Part shown: positions 18,446 through 26,993 of the stretch, in pieces
How the letters are laid out: every line of letters begins with the position of its first letter
How positions within the stretch are numbered: position 1 is the stretch's first letter
NCBI RefSeq assembly: GCF_001591105.1
Contig: NZ_BCUD01000013.1
Span: 41,559-105,558 of the forward strand
Length of the DNA stretch: 64,000 nucleotides
Direction of reading: 5' to 3'
DNA from: Vibrio nereis NBRC 15637
GTDB lineage: Bacteria; Pseudomonadota; Gammaproteobacteria; Enterobacterales; Vibrionaceae
The notes under the pieces: generated by a model
Told to the model about the DNA's origin: nothing
Databases searched by the model: none
Seen by the model: the letters and a program-made list of their open reading frames with translations, nothing else
Made by a program: the position numbers and the translations under genes

Positions 18446-20029
18446 TCAGTTACGTGGATGGTGATAAATCAGATTCAACTTAAGCTCCTCTAGCCGCTCT
18501 GCGTACTGAGGTTTTGGGCGAAGAATGTAACTGTAAACTTGGCCCGCGACGGGTTCATCATAAGGTGAATAATTAAGGTCAAAGGCCAATGAACGCTGCC
18601 CAGTGACAAGGTTGCTGACATACTCAAAGCAATCAATGTTGTAGGTCGGCTCATAGGGCAGTTGAGACGATATCAGGTCGATGTCGTAGTTACCTTTCCC
18701 CGCGATCACTTGACTCTCATACCAAGTGGCGATGTTTCGGCAGCTCAGGTTTTTGTTGTAACTGCGCAGGTTCAAGTCTGAGTCGATGGTTTCGTTATAT
18801 GGCCCGACGCTCTCACTGCCGTGGTCATAAATATAGTTACCGACTTCAGTGATGAGGTAGTCACCGCTTGGTAGTGGGAGTAAATAATCGAACCAAGCGA
18901 TTTGGTACAAATACTGTCCTGTGGTGGCATTGATACGCTCTTCAAACACCGCGCGATCTTTTTGCATGGTGTAGCTTTCAAACTGTTTGCCGTTGTGCAC
19001 GCTAACAAAGTAGTTGGTGACCTCTGGATGTTTAACCGACGGGTACTGTTTTTTTAGCTTCCACGTTTGCTCTGCATCTAAAAATGATTGGTTACTCGAG
19101 ACGATAAGCGTATCCGCATTAACCGTGTAGGAACCCACTTTTCTGAGCTGCTCTTCAGTTGGGCATTGGGTTTTGTTGTTTGACGCTGCGTAGAACACTT
19201 CTTGCTGCACAAACTTAAACGCTTCGCAGTACACCACTTCGTACAACGTGTATTGATTGTTTAAGTTATGAGTGGTTTCCAGTCGATAGACGGTTTCGCC
19301 TTCCAGCGGGTGCCTGTTAAGTTCTGCTGCATGAGTCAGTGACAGATCAAAGTGGGCAGACACCCAAGCCTCTTCATCGTTCCCGTGGTGGTCATCTTTG
19401 GCGGATATTTTGAGTTGCGGCGAAGCTGTGGCTTTCGGGATCCCTCTAAAGGTCAGCGCCGATGAGCCAGACATTTTGACGCCTTGTAATTTCAGCTCAA
19501 TGCGTATCGACACAAAGTCATGTTCAGGGTCATCAAAAAGATCCGCAACCCATAGGCGAAAATTGGTCGGTTTGTCTTCAACCAACTCCCATCCAGACAG
19601 CTCTTGCTGTAGGCGCTGATAAACATGCTGGTTGATGTAGGGCTTACCGTTTGTGCTCGTCGCGGTATTGGAAAGGTTGGCTTCCCCATTTATTGTTCGG
19701 GTTTCGGGCCAGTATTCTGCCTCTTGTTGCCTTTGTTCTTCATGGCTAGAGCTGTCGGCTACGTTTTCTTGTACTGCGCCTGTTGGATTGCCTGAATCTG
19801 CCGCGTCTTCAGTGATCAACACCAAGGCGGAAATGGGGCTTTTTCCTGTTTGCTGGGAGGCTTGTCTATTTGAAACTGAGTCCAAAGTGGCCTTCGTTTC
19901 AAAGTTTGAGGCGTTCTGCGGGTGCGCTGCCGTGGCACTCGCATTTAGCGTGCCGCTTGCCTGTTGTAAGTGAAACCAACTCACTATGCCTAACACACAG
20001 GTTAGGCTGAGAATCCATCGCTTCTTCAT
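18446..20029 (-). CDS. Secreted or anchored protein of the ecfP-pknT operon, unknown function
   Basis: 527 aa with one N-terminal hydrophobic segment (WILSLTCVLGIVSWFHL), then a Ser/Thr/Gln-rich spacer to about residue 120, an Ig-like stretch (LRLWVADLFDDPEHDFVSIRIELKL-like), and a C-terminal region with cysteines (VVYCEAF, TQCPTEEQL, LSCRN, IDCFEY). These elements resemble the C-terminal half of the lipoprotein at 15135-17330. Its ATG overlaps the ecfP stop by one base (TAATG), so it is translationally coupled and last in the operon. It may be a target or envelope partner of the EcfP/PknT pathway. Confidence 0.7.
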   Translation of the reverse strand: MKKRWILSLTCVLGIVSWFHLQQASGTLNASATAAHPQNASNFETKATLDSVSNRQASQQTGKSPISALVLITEDAADSGNPTGAVQENVADSSSHEEQRQQEAEYWPETRTINGEANLSNTATSTNGKPYINQHVYQRLQQELSGWELVEDKPTNFRLWVADLFDDPEHDFVSIRIELKLQGVKMSGSSALTFRGIPKATASPQLKISAKDDHHGNDEEAWVSAHFDLSLTHAAELNRHPLEGETVYRLETTHNLNNQYTLYEVVYCEAFKFVQQEVFYAASNNKTQCPTEEQLRKVGSYTVNADTLIVSSNQSFLDAEQTWKLKKQYPSVKHPEVTNYFVSVHNGKQFESYTMQKDRAVFEERINATTGQYLYQIAWFDYLLPLPSGDYLITEVGNYIYDHGSESVGPYNETIDSDLNLRSYNKNLSCRNIATWYESQVIAGKGNYDIDLISSQLPYEPTYNIDCFEYVSNLVTGQRSLAFDLNYSPYDEPVAGQVYSYILRPKPQYAERLEELKLNLIYHHPRN

Positions 20030-20601
20030 TATGATGCAATTCGTGACTGTAACCAGCTGCGAGAAAACTTGAGGTCTTTTTCAATCAAGCTGCTACTGCA
20101 TTCAAGCAGTTGGCTGATTTCTTGGTTCTTTAAGCCCATCAGATATTTGAGTTTCAAGGCATTAGATTGACGAGGGTAGCGCACGCTAAAACTATCCAGT
20201 GCTTTATCCAAAATGAGCAATTGTTCGAATGACTGCTCGCCGCTTGGATCATTAGTCTCTCGTTGCTGTCTTTTTTGCGCCTGATGAGCACGCGCATTAT
20301 CAATCAGAATCTGGCGCATCACTTTCGATGCCATCAGGTAGAACTCCTTTTGCGAGTTCACGTCCCCTAAATCCGAACCTGACATCTTTAAGTATGCTTC
20401 GTGGATCAGGGCGGTGGTGCTGTTCACACTGTCTGACAGTACCTTGTTCTCGTTACCGTATTTTTTGGCACTGCGCTCTCGTTCTTGCTGAGCAATTTTT
20501 CTGAGCTGTAGATAAGCAAACTGATACAGCTGGTTTTCGGCTTGTTTGTCGCCGGATTGCCATTGGTGAATGATATGGGTTAAAGAAGACAAAGATCCCA
20601 T
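20029..20601 (-). CDS. ecfP: Phosphorylation-dependent ECF sigma factor EcfP
   Basis: This 190-aa ECF sigma factor has region 2 (LQLRKIAQQER ... STTALIHEAYLKMSG) and region 4 (LKYLMGLKNQEISQLLECSSSLIEKDLKFSRSWLQ). It belongs to the type paired with Ser/Thr kinases. In V. parahaemolyticus EcfP lacks the acidic patch in region 2.2 and must be phosphorylated on Thr63 by PknT to bind RNA polymerase, driving polymyxin resistance (established knowledge). Here residue 63 is also Thr, in NSTTALIHE, so the same control is expected. Both ends overlap neighbours by one base (TAATG), giving tight coupling. No anti-sigma gene is present, as expected for this class. Confidence 0.88.
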   Translation of the reverse strand: MGSLSSLTHIIHQWQSGDKQAENQLYQFAYLQLRKIAQQERERSAKKYGNENKVLSDSVNSTTALIHEAYLKMSGSDLGDVNSQKEFYLMASKVMRQILIDNARAHQAQKRQQRETNDPSGEQSFEQLLILDKALDSFSVRYPRQSNALKLKYLMGLKNQEISQLLECSSSLIEKDLKFSRSWLQSRIAS

Positions 20602-22040
20602 TAGATATTCTCCTTCACTTTTACGTATTCAGAAATTGCGTAGGTTTTGAGTACGTCCGAGCCGTCTGGGGCTTTCGATAGTGTTTGTTGATAGCGGTAC
20701 AAAATGCCTTTATCCCACTGACTGCCTGCCGGTAAATATTCCCACGTGGTGTAAGTTGGCTGCGGTTGGTACCAGCGTACAACGATATTGAGTTGTTCGA
20801 TGGCTGCCGTGTTGCTGTCTGTGTTGACCCACCACATATCGGAATATTGGCGTGTCACATCTTGCGTATACAGGTTGCTATCTGCAGGGCATTGGCCATC
20901 GACCAGTGAGGCTTGTTTTATGTGTCCGTTTGAAATCAGCAGGCAGTTTTCTTGGATGGTGTTTTCTAGGTAATTGGTTTGACGCCAGACCCCTTGGTAA
21001 CTCAGCAAAGCGCGTTTTTCTTCTGGGTAGGTAAACCAAATCTCTTCCCCTCGGTTTGGGTGGTTGATTTGGGGCTGTGATCCCATGCCCTGCGATTTTT
21101 CCATCAGCAATTGGGTGGTCGGGTCAAAGTTGATGGCTATTGAGCGGTATTTCCAGTCTCCCTCGTCATCGTAGTTGTCGATAGTAAAACCATTGAGGTC
21201 GTTCCGGGTGCAGCCATCTTCAGCACATTGGAAGGTGCCAAAATCATCAGGAAAATCTTCCAAGGCGGTGGTGGTGACTTCCTTGATGGAGTTGGGCTGG
21301 ATCTGACAGTTATAAAAGTAATCCCCTTTGCTTGGGTATTCGATGATCGATGATTCCGTCAGCTCATAGGATAACTCGCCGATGGGTGGATGATATTTCG
21401 GGTGATTTTTGAGCCTAAGGTCATACGCACAGATTCGGCCATACACATCACGCTTTTTGATTACTACGTTACTTAAGCGTCGATGGCGTGGTTCAAAGAT
21501 GACTTTGTCGGATTGGAAGTTGGCCTGAATAAATTGTTGGCTCTCATTGAGATGCTGCACGGCCTCGTCGGCGGACGCTAACTCACGGAGCCCCAATCTT
21601 TCCATGTCTTCTTCCAGCAAGTGGTTGAGATCGAGCGTTTTAAGTTTGGCTTGAAACTGCTCATCACTTAACTGTGAATCGAGCAACAATATTTCTTGGC
21701 GATTTTCCGGTGTACTGTCTAGCGACAACAGTAAGCGGGTAATGTTAATACTGCGACTGGGCTTGGTGGAGATCAGCGTAGGTGTAATCACTTCCTGAGC
21801 GGATACGGTAGACAGCAAGTAGCTGTTTTCGTCATTACCGAGAAAAAAGCTGACTACATCGCCTGCGCGGTATTGGAATGAGCCTTTATCGGTCCGGCCG
21901 GATAAGTCAGAGCTGGTTTGGTAATACAGGCCCGATACCGGTGAATCAATAAAGTAACCCGTTTGAATGTCAGCTTCGGCAGCGCTCGCCATCGTTGGGA
22001 TAAGCGCGCTCAATAGGAATAGGGTAGGGAATCGTTTCAT
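20601..22040 (-). CDS. Exported protein between pknT and ecfP, unknown function
   Basis: 479 aa with a clear signal peptide (MKRFPTLFLLSALIPTMASAAEA). The mature N-terminus (GYFIDSPVSGLYYQTSSDLSG ... FQYRAGDVVSFFLG) is a motif common in Vibrio/Shewanella lipoproteins and adhesin-like proteins. Pairs of cysteines follow (FQCAEDGCTRND; ENCLLISNG...GQCP). It lies 4 nt after pknT and shares TAATG with ecfP, so it is produced together with kinase and sigma factor and may be the periplasmic signal-sensing partner of PknT. That role is inference from position only. Confidence 0.7.
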   Translation of the reverse strand: MKRFPTLFLLSALIPTMASAAEADIQTGYFIDSPVSGLYYQTSSDLSGRTDKGSFQYRAGDVVSFFLGNDENSYLLSTVSAQEVITPTLISTKPSRSINITRLLLSLDSTPENRQEILLLDSQLSDEQFQAKLKTLDLNHLLEEDMERLGLRELASADEAVQHLNESQQFIQANFQSDKVIFEPRHRRLSNVVIKKRDVYGRICAYDLRLKNHPKYHPPIGELSYELTESSIIEYPSKGDYFYNCQIQPNSIKEVTTTALEDFPDDFGTFQCAEDGCTRNDLNGFTIDNYDDEGDWKYRSIAINFDPTTQLLMEKSQGMGSQPQINHPNRGEEIWFTYPEEKRALLSYQGVWRQTNYLENTIQENCLLISNGHIKQASLVDGQCPADSNLYTQDVTRQYSDMWWVNTDSNTAAIEQLNIVVRWYQPQPTYTTWEYLPAGSQWDKGILYRYQQTLSKAPDGSDVLKTYAISEYVKVKENI

Positions 22041-22044
22041 GATA

Positions 22045-23367
22045 CTAACTCGGTTCTTTGTTCACGGTTGCCGCAGGGGCTTTTTCTTCAATCGGGGTCA
22101 TCATGACTAACAGCAGTTTCTGCTTGATGTGTTTTGGTATATCCGGGTTGGCCAGAATGCGGCGTCTGGTGGAATCGACCACCATGTGTAACGGCATATT
22201 CTGTGCGGCCTGACTTTTGGAGTGGAACATCATGCTAGAGACTTCAAAAATCATATTCTCAGCAATGAGCTTTTCACGTTCCAATTGCTGGTTCTTGTTC
22301 ACCAGAGCGATGGAGAAGTAAGTCCCAGACAGCAATAGCATAAGGCACAAGGTACAGGTCAGGGGATGGCGTTGAAACAAGCGCACAGAAGGGTAAAAAG
22401 GAATATGCTGCTTTAAAGAGACAGGACGAGTGGCGATGATCGCTTCAATGTCTTTGCGCATATCGCTCACGGACGCATAGCGCTCAGTCATACTCGCTTT
22501 GGTCGCTTGTTTTTGAATCACCCATAAGTCTGACAGGGCGGACTCATTAGGGAACAACCACTCCAGTAATTTACCTAACGAATAGGTATCGCTCTCGCTG
22601 CTTATGCTTTGCCCGGCTTGTTGCTCGGGGCTGGCGTACTCTTTGCTAAAGGCGCGCAAGCAGTCTAGCGAGGTATCAGAGGACTCCGAGACTTTCTGCG
22701 TCAGATTAAAATCAATCAGCTTAACGTTGTGTTGCTTATCGATAAGAATGTTTTCGGGCTTAAGATCGCCATGAACGATGCCTTGTTGATGCGAGTGCTC
22801 AATCGCGCCACAAAGCTGCGCAAAGGTATGTAGTTTCTCATGTTTGGTTAGGCTGTGTGTTTCTAAATACTGGTCAAGCGAGCAGCCGTCAACTTGCTCC
22901 ATGACAATATAAACGTCACCGTTGTGGATCCCTCCATCGAACACTTTGGCAATATGAGGGTGGTTCAGTTTGGCGAGCATTTGGGCTTCATTAAATAAAG
23001 CTTGGTCACTGAAAACTTGGGTTAAGTCGGATTGGAGAAATTTGATCGCGAGTTGCTGATCAAAGGCGTGATCCGCGCGGCAAGCTGCATATACCACGCC
23101 CATACCGCCCCGGCCAATTTCATGCAGGATCTGATATTTGTCGACTTGTTGATTACTGTAATCCGCTTGCTGTAACACGCTACTTTGCAGCGTCAGCTGA
23201 AAAATCTGATCTAAATCGTCAGAGCTTTCTGCATCAACCAATGCCGAGATTTCTTTGTATAGGTCTGGCCGACTTTTCTGCAGCTGTTGAAGCGTTGCTT
23301 GCTTTTGTTGCTCGTCTAAATCCAACAACAAATAATACAGCTGGGTTTTACCCGTATCTAGATTCAC
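22045..23367 (-). CDS. pknT: Membrane Ser/Thr protein kinase PknT
   Basis: This 440-aa Hanks-type kinase probably phosphorylates EcfP. After about 75 residues comes the kinase domain: glycine loop EIGRGGMGVVY, Lys109 in LAIKF, catalytic loop VHGDLKPEN (Asp201; HGD in place of the usual HRD), and metal-binding Asp219 in DFN in place of DFG. The HGD and DFN variants are visible oddities, but the catalytic Lys, Asp, Asn and metal Asp are all present, so activity is plausible. A single membrane segment at about 336-356 leaves about 84 residues outside, a possible sensor. The only start in frame is GTG at 23367, with a poor ribosome site. First gene of the four-gene operon. Confidence 0.88.
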   Translation of the reverse strand: MNLDTGKTQLYYLLLDLDEQQKQATLQQLQKSRPDLYKEISALVDAESSDDLDQIFQLTLQSSVLQQADYSNQQVDKYQILHEIGRGGMGVVYAACRADHAFDQQLAIKFLQSDLTQVFSDQALFNEAQMLAKLNHPHIAKVFDGGIHNGDVYIVMEQVDGCSLDQYLETHSLTKHEKLHTFAQLCGAIEHSHQQGIVHGDLKPENILIDKQHNVKLIDFNLTQKVSESSDTSLDCLRAFSKEYASPEQQAGQSISSESDTYSLGKLLEWLFPNESALSDLWVIQKQATKASMTERYASVSDMRKDIEAIIATRPVSLKQHIPFYPSVRLFQRHPLTCTLCLMLLLSGTYFSIALVNKNQQLEREKLIAENMIFEVSSMMFHSKSQAAQNMPLHMVVDSTRRRILANPDIPKHIKQKLLLVMMTPIEEKAPAATVNKEPS

Positions 23368-23484
23368 TGCGCGTTGATTAATATTATTTTATCTGCGGCA
23401 CAGTGTATTAAAAATTGGAATGACTATCTCATTATTTTTCTTAAAATTGAGAGTGTTATAGCTTTTATTGATAGTTAACATACT

Positions 23485-23513
23485 AAAAAGCAGCCGAAGT
23501 CGGCTGCTTTTTG
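23485..23513. terminator. Terminator, probably the original gor terminator
   Basis: The stem aaaaagcagccg/cggctgcttttt (loop aagt) sits 35 bp beyond the displaced last codons of gor. In the uninterrupted chromosome it would follow gor directly; the island now separates them by 12.9 kb. Confidence 0.85.
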
Positions 23514-23547
23514 TACATAAACGTTATCGAATGTTAATGCGTCATGC

Positions 23548-23562
23548 TTATCGCATGGTAAT
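23548..23562 (-). pseudogene. gor: Displaced last codons of gor (attL side)
   Basis: On the minus strand this reads ATT ACC ATG CGA TAA. Glutathione reductases normally end ...EEFVTMR, so ACC-ATG-CGA-stop is the original gor end. At the other junction gor ends ACC-ATG-TAA, with the stop supplied by the island. Confidence 0.8.
23554..23561. repeat. attL core repeat
   Basis: catggtaa, identical to 36479-36486; derived from the ACC-ATG codons at the end of gor. Confidence 0.75.
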
Positions 23563-23595
23563 CACATACTCTTTATTTTCGACTCTGTAAATTTT

Positions 23596-23697
23596 CTGGA
23601 AAGCTTTTGTTGGCAAGTACTAAAGGTAGTTTTCCAGAAAACACGAAAATTAGATGATTTTCGAAAAAAATTGGAGTCTGGAAAACAGTTTTTCCAG
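23596..23697. repeat. Left-end recombinase-site-like motifs (ctggaaa/tttccag)
   Basis: Four copies of the 7-mer lie in the first 145 bp of the island: ctggaaa at 23596 and 23678, and tttccag at 23631 and 23691. The right end carries two copies of tttccag. They probably bind the island recombinases at the ends. Confidence 0.55.
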
Positions 23698-23700
23698 ACT
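23675..23700 (-). terminator. Inverted repeat after the membrane-protein gene; terminator and/or end site
   Basis: An 11-bp perfect inverted repeat (agtctggaaaa / ttttccagact, 4-nt loop) lies 12 bp past the stop of the membrane-protein gene. On the minus strand it is followed by ccaattttttt, so it could terminate that operon. The arms also contain the end-motif ctggaaa, so it could instead be part of the recombination site. Confidence 0.5.
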
Positions 23701-23712
23701 TTAGAGGATTAA

Positions 23713-24327
23713 TTAAAAGATAACGTTCCAGAATAATTTTACGGTCGGTATCATCAGCAATACAAATCCAGAAATATACAGCAGAGTAATTAAAGCTCTA
23801 CATTTTTCTCGACTGTATACAGTGCAGTTCCAGAAGTGATTATGTAGATCTATAGCAAGAGTTCTGAGCGTTGATTCATCTGAGTTCCCTGTTGATTTTG
23901 AAGAAGACTCAAACAGTGAAATCTTGACAAACACCTCATGCCTTTCCTTTTCGTCACCGTATTTTTTCTCAACAAAAGATGACAGCCCGAATAGCCTGGA
24001 TGGAGTGATGTGTTCAATGTTTTCTTGTACATACTCACGATTAGAACGGTACTCTTTAGCAAGCGAGGGGGCTAATAAACTGTAAAGCCCTGATGCAAGT
24101 GCAATGGCGATTAACCCAAAGTAAAGCAAGTAACTGTTGGAAATCGTGGTTGCTGCTGCTTGTGCAGAGTCTATTCCCAGAGCGGATGACGCTATGGTGA
24201 ACCACTGTTGGAATTTTTCACTAAAAATGATCATGTATCCAACTATGGGCGTTAGCATAGTTAGCTTAACAGTGTTACTTTCACCAAGAACTCTCAGTGC
24301 TTTCCAGCTAGGTATTAGATACTTCAC
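23713..24327 (-). CDS. Small multi-pass membrane protein, candidate effector of the DAC-like operon
   Basis: 204 aa with hydrophobic segments at about 25-45 (LTMLTPIVGYMIIFSEKF), 68-90 (YLLYFGLIAIALASGLYSLL) and 178-200 (ALITLLYISGFVLLMIPTV). The cytoplasmic middle is polar and charged. It is the last gene of a three-gene operon, beginning 2 nt after the preceding stop. Size and topology recall the two/three-TM effectors (SLATT-like) that accompany nucleotide-sensing immune proteins, but I see no diagnostic motif. An abortive membrane-damaging role is inference. Confidence 0.6.
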   Translation of the reverse strand: MKYLIPSWKALRVLGESNTVKLTMLTPIVGYMIIFSEKFQQWFTIASSALGIDSAQAAATTISNSYLLYFGLIAIALASGLYSLLAPSLAKEYRSNREYVQENIEHITPSRLFGLSSFVEKKYGDEKERHEVFVKISLFESSSKSTGNSDESTLRTLAIDLHNHFWNCTVYSREKCRALITLLYISGFVLLMIPTVKLFWNVIF

Positions 24328-24329
24328 TA

Positions 24330-25652
24330 TTAGTTTTTTCTTCCGTAATAAGCTGAGGTTAAATCTGACGCTAGAGTTCTAATCTTGGAGTAGTTAGAAC
24401 GTTTAGATACGTTGATAAGGGAACTAACATTCTTATTTTTAATGGTTAATTGATCAAGCTTATATCTTTTTACTACGTCATCTACCCAGTTTTCACTCGG
24501 CTTAGAAATCGAAAGTTTGTTTAGAATTCTAGTGTCACTTGGTAAAACATGGTTTAGGTAGTATTCCCAGCGGTCAGGAGTGAGCATATCTAGCAAGTTT
24601 TGCGCTTTAGGTTTAGCAGAATGAGATGTTCCATATGGATTGCCAAGTACAACGCAAAGTAAAGCAGATACACACGCAGGAAGAGCTGGTGTAGGAATTG
24701 TTGTACCTAAATTAGCTAGGTTTTTGACTGGCGCTGCCTCATTGTAGAAATTATCTATGCCTTCATGAGCTTTAACTATCTCATCCGCAGCTTTTACGAA
24801 TGAGTCACTTCTAAGGTTTTCAGGAACGTAATCGAATCCATGGACTTTTAGTAATGTTCTTTTAAGCCCACTAACAGAGATATTTTTCCCCGAAGCAAAA
24901 CTTTCAGCATACGTATGACCAACTTGCCATTTTTCAGAGTCGAGTAAGTTTGGCCACATAAGTGGTATGAGTAGGTTGCTGTTAGCTAGAGCGTGCTCTA
25001 AGGTGGCGCCATTAGATTTTTTTGCTGCATTCATTAAAACGCTAATTGTTAACTTATAGAAAAAATATGGAGAACTTTTGAGCATGTCGACTTTAGGGTC
25101 AGACTCTGAGAGTGTCTCTGTTTCTAGCGCTTCACGAAACTCGATAAAGGGCGTTGCTACAGGAATTTTTGGTTTACCCAAAACAGCTTTTACACATGCC
25201 TTTAGAGACATGATAGCTTCTTCTTTATTTATATTTTGCTGTTCACTCTCTGTCATACTTAGCGTAGAGAAATGAGTTATTAGCTCATGTGAGTGCCTTA
25301 GTCTCATTGCTTCAGTTGAACTAATCATACCTAGTTCTTCTGCGATTTTAATGGATTCTCTCGTAGTAATAATATCGTTGATATCATCATCTTCGGTGAT
25401 GTCAGCTTTACCTAACATTTCACCTATTAGACTAACACCGACATTCGATAGTTCTGCTTTAAGTGCATGTATCGTGCGAGACCAAAGGTAGTTCATACCC
25501 ATTTCATAGAAGCCGTTGTCTAAAGCAAAAGATATTTGATGTTTATCCTTTGTATTTAGCTGTAGAGCACAATCTGCAATTGCAGCAGCGGTAACTGCTG
25601 TTTCAGGAATAGTGACGAGGCTATCTGGCTGCCAGAGTGTGATATTACTCAT
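24330..25652 (-). CDS. All-helical protein of the DAC-like operon, unknown function
   Basis: 440 aa, predominantly helical by composition, with no signal peptide, membrane segment or catalytic motif that I recognise. The C-terminus is basic (KRSNYSKIRTLASDLTSAYYGRKN). Its start overlaps the end of the upstream DAC-like gene by 8 nt and its stop is 2 nt from the membrane protein, so all three products are probably needed in fixed ratio, perhaps as an adaptor between sensor and membrane protein. Base composition is A+T-rich like the rest of the island. Confidence 0.6.
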   Translation of the reverse strand: MSNITLWQPDSLVTIPETAVTAAAIADCALQLNTKDKHQISFALDNGFYEMGMNYLWSRTIHALKAELSNVGVSLIGEMLGKADITEDDDINDIITTRESIKIAEELGMISSTEAMRLRHSHELITHFSTLSMTESEQQNINKEEAIMSLKACVKAVLGKPKIPVATPFIEFREALETETLSESDPKVDMLKSSPYFFYKLTISVLMNAAKKSNGATLEHALANSNLLIPLMWPNLLDSEKWQVGHTYAESFASGKNISVSGLKRTLLKVHGFDYVPENLRSDSFVKAADEIVKAHEGIDNFYNEAAPVKNLANLGTTIPTPALPACVSALLCVVLGNPYGTSHSAKPKAQNLLDMLTPDRWEYYLNHVLPSDTRILNKLSISKPSENWVDDVVKRYKLDQLTIKNKNVSSLINVSKRSNYSKIRTLASDLTSAYYGRKN

Positions 25653-26682
25653 TATCAGCTCCTTTAAATTGAGTTAAACCATCTTGCGATTGCATGTAAG
25701 CTCCACATAGCTCTGTATCAAGTTTTGAACACAGCGCTTCAAAGGCGCGACTTCTTGCCCCTCCAAAAGAATTTGTGGACGAGGATTGAACAAAGAAATT
25801 AAAACCTAGTAGTTGGGCTTTTTGATTGAAGATAACTATACCATCTGTGTTTATCATACTTTCAAGAATATGAGTAAAGCTGATTAGCGCACCAGCCTCT
25901 CTATCTTCGTTGATACATAGAGTTACGAGCTTATGAAAATCTATTACAGGTGACAATTGTATCCCATCGCCATTGAAAGTGGGTGGGGTTTGTTCGGAGG
26001 TTGATACGGCAATTAAGCATCCATGACTCTTTTTAATTGCTTCTGATAGAGAGTCTGACAGTATTCTATGTACGAACTCTTTATTTTCTTGGACTTCATT
26101 TGTGATGCAGTCTATGAGCTTTGATAAGTCGCTTTGTGTTGATGTGTGGTTAGCTGTTGGGCTTAAAGAGATGTGTAACGTAGGGCCTTTGTTCGATCTT
26201 ACTTCAACTTGGTCTTGTGTAACTTGGTGGACTTTAATTGTGTTGTAAGGAACATCTGTAGTAAGAACCACTTCATCGATAGAAGTCGTAATAGGATTAG
26301 TATCACCTCTGAATATACCGTAGCATACCTGTGCATCTTCTTGGGCTATGTAAATACACCAACCATTATTGGCGAGAGGTGCACACTTTTTAAGCGCAGA
26401 TCTCATAGCGTTAGATAAGTTAACTTCTGAGCCAATTTGCATCGAATCTGAACCAGGTAACATCTGGAGCGCAAGTTTAATATTGCTGGTGAGATACACT
26501 TTGGGGTGCAGCTTAGTGCCTTCTTCTTGATATCTAGAAATATTGAAAACGAGCTCGGTCAGCGCGGTGTTCTGTTCATCAGCACAGGTAGAAACAAGAG
26601 AAGCATCGCAGAACGTCTTCGTACTATCTAATAGTTTTGAGTGCAGGTTAATATGTGTCATTATCGCAGTATATCCGTTCAT
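25645..26682 (-). CDS. Protein with divergent DisA_N/diadenylate-cyclase-like (DACNV-type) domain
   Basis: 345 aa from the ATG at 26682; GTG at 26688 and ATG at 26661 are alternatives and none has a strong ribosome site. The C-terminal 130 residues follow the DAC fold order: SHGCLIAVST, then TDGIVIFNQKAQLLGFNFFV (the DGA-motif strand), then GGARSRAFEAL (the RHR-motif helix), then CGAYMQSQDGLTQFK. The catalytic signatures are altered, DGA to DGI and RHR to RSR, so it may bind rather than make a dinucleotide. This matches the predicted DACNV sensor domains linked to prokaryotic immunity. It is first in an operon with a helical and a membrane protein. A truncated Xre gene lies just upstream. Confidence 0.6.
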   Translation of the reverse strand: MNGYTAIMTHINLHSKLLDSTKTFCDASLVSTCADEQNTALTELVFNISRYQEEGTKLHPKVYLTSNIKLALQMLPGSDSMQIGSEVNLSNAMRSALKKCAPLANNGWCIYIAQEDAQVCYGIFRGDTNPITTSIDEVVLTTDVPYNTIKVHQVTQDQVEVRSNKGPTLHISLSPTANHTSTQSDLSKLIDCITNEVQENKEFVHRILSDSLSEAIKKSHGCLIAVSTSEQTPPTFNGDGIQLSPVIDFHKLVTLCINEDREAGALISFTHILESMINTDGIVIFNQKAQLLGFNFFVQSSSTNSFGGARSRAFEALCSKLDTELCGAYMQSQDGLTQFKGADNE

Positions 26683-26747
26683 ATGCACAGAGAATGATAT
26701 ACCACAACTTACTAGTTTTAATAGTACTTAGCTCAAGCAATAGTAAA

Positions 26748-26993
26748 CTAGCTATCAACATCTAGCTGTGAGATGTAGTTGAGTAGTACTTCTTTTTGTG
26801 AAGGAGTTAGTCGACTTATTGCAATAGCTAGGTGCGCAGATAACTCATACTCACAGAAAAAGTAACTTAAAGGTACACCAAGTTCATTCGCAATCAGTTT
26901 CAGCGTTTGAACATCAGGCGAATGTTTCCCTTTTTCGTACTGATTCATCCTTGGGCTTGCCGAGCTTTCATCCATACCTATTTTTACTCCCAA
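26748..26993 (-). pseudogene. 5'-truncated Xre-family HTH repressor
   Basis: The remaining 81 codons start inside the HTH (LGVKIGMDESSASPRMNQYE ... KHSPDVQTLKLIANELGVPLSYFF). About 20 residues containing helix 1 and the start (normally ..RxARxxxGLSQExLG) are missing. A TTG at 26993 could start translation, but the DNA-binding domain would be incomplete. It is on the same strand as the DAC-like operon and was probably its regulator. It abuts the helicase fragment exactly at the truncation point. Confidence 0.75.

Noticed and set aside
26907..26993. First part of the open frame leading into the helicase fragment
   Set aside because: It is antisense to the Xre remnant; helicase similarity only starts after the junction.
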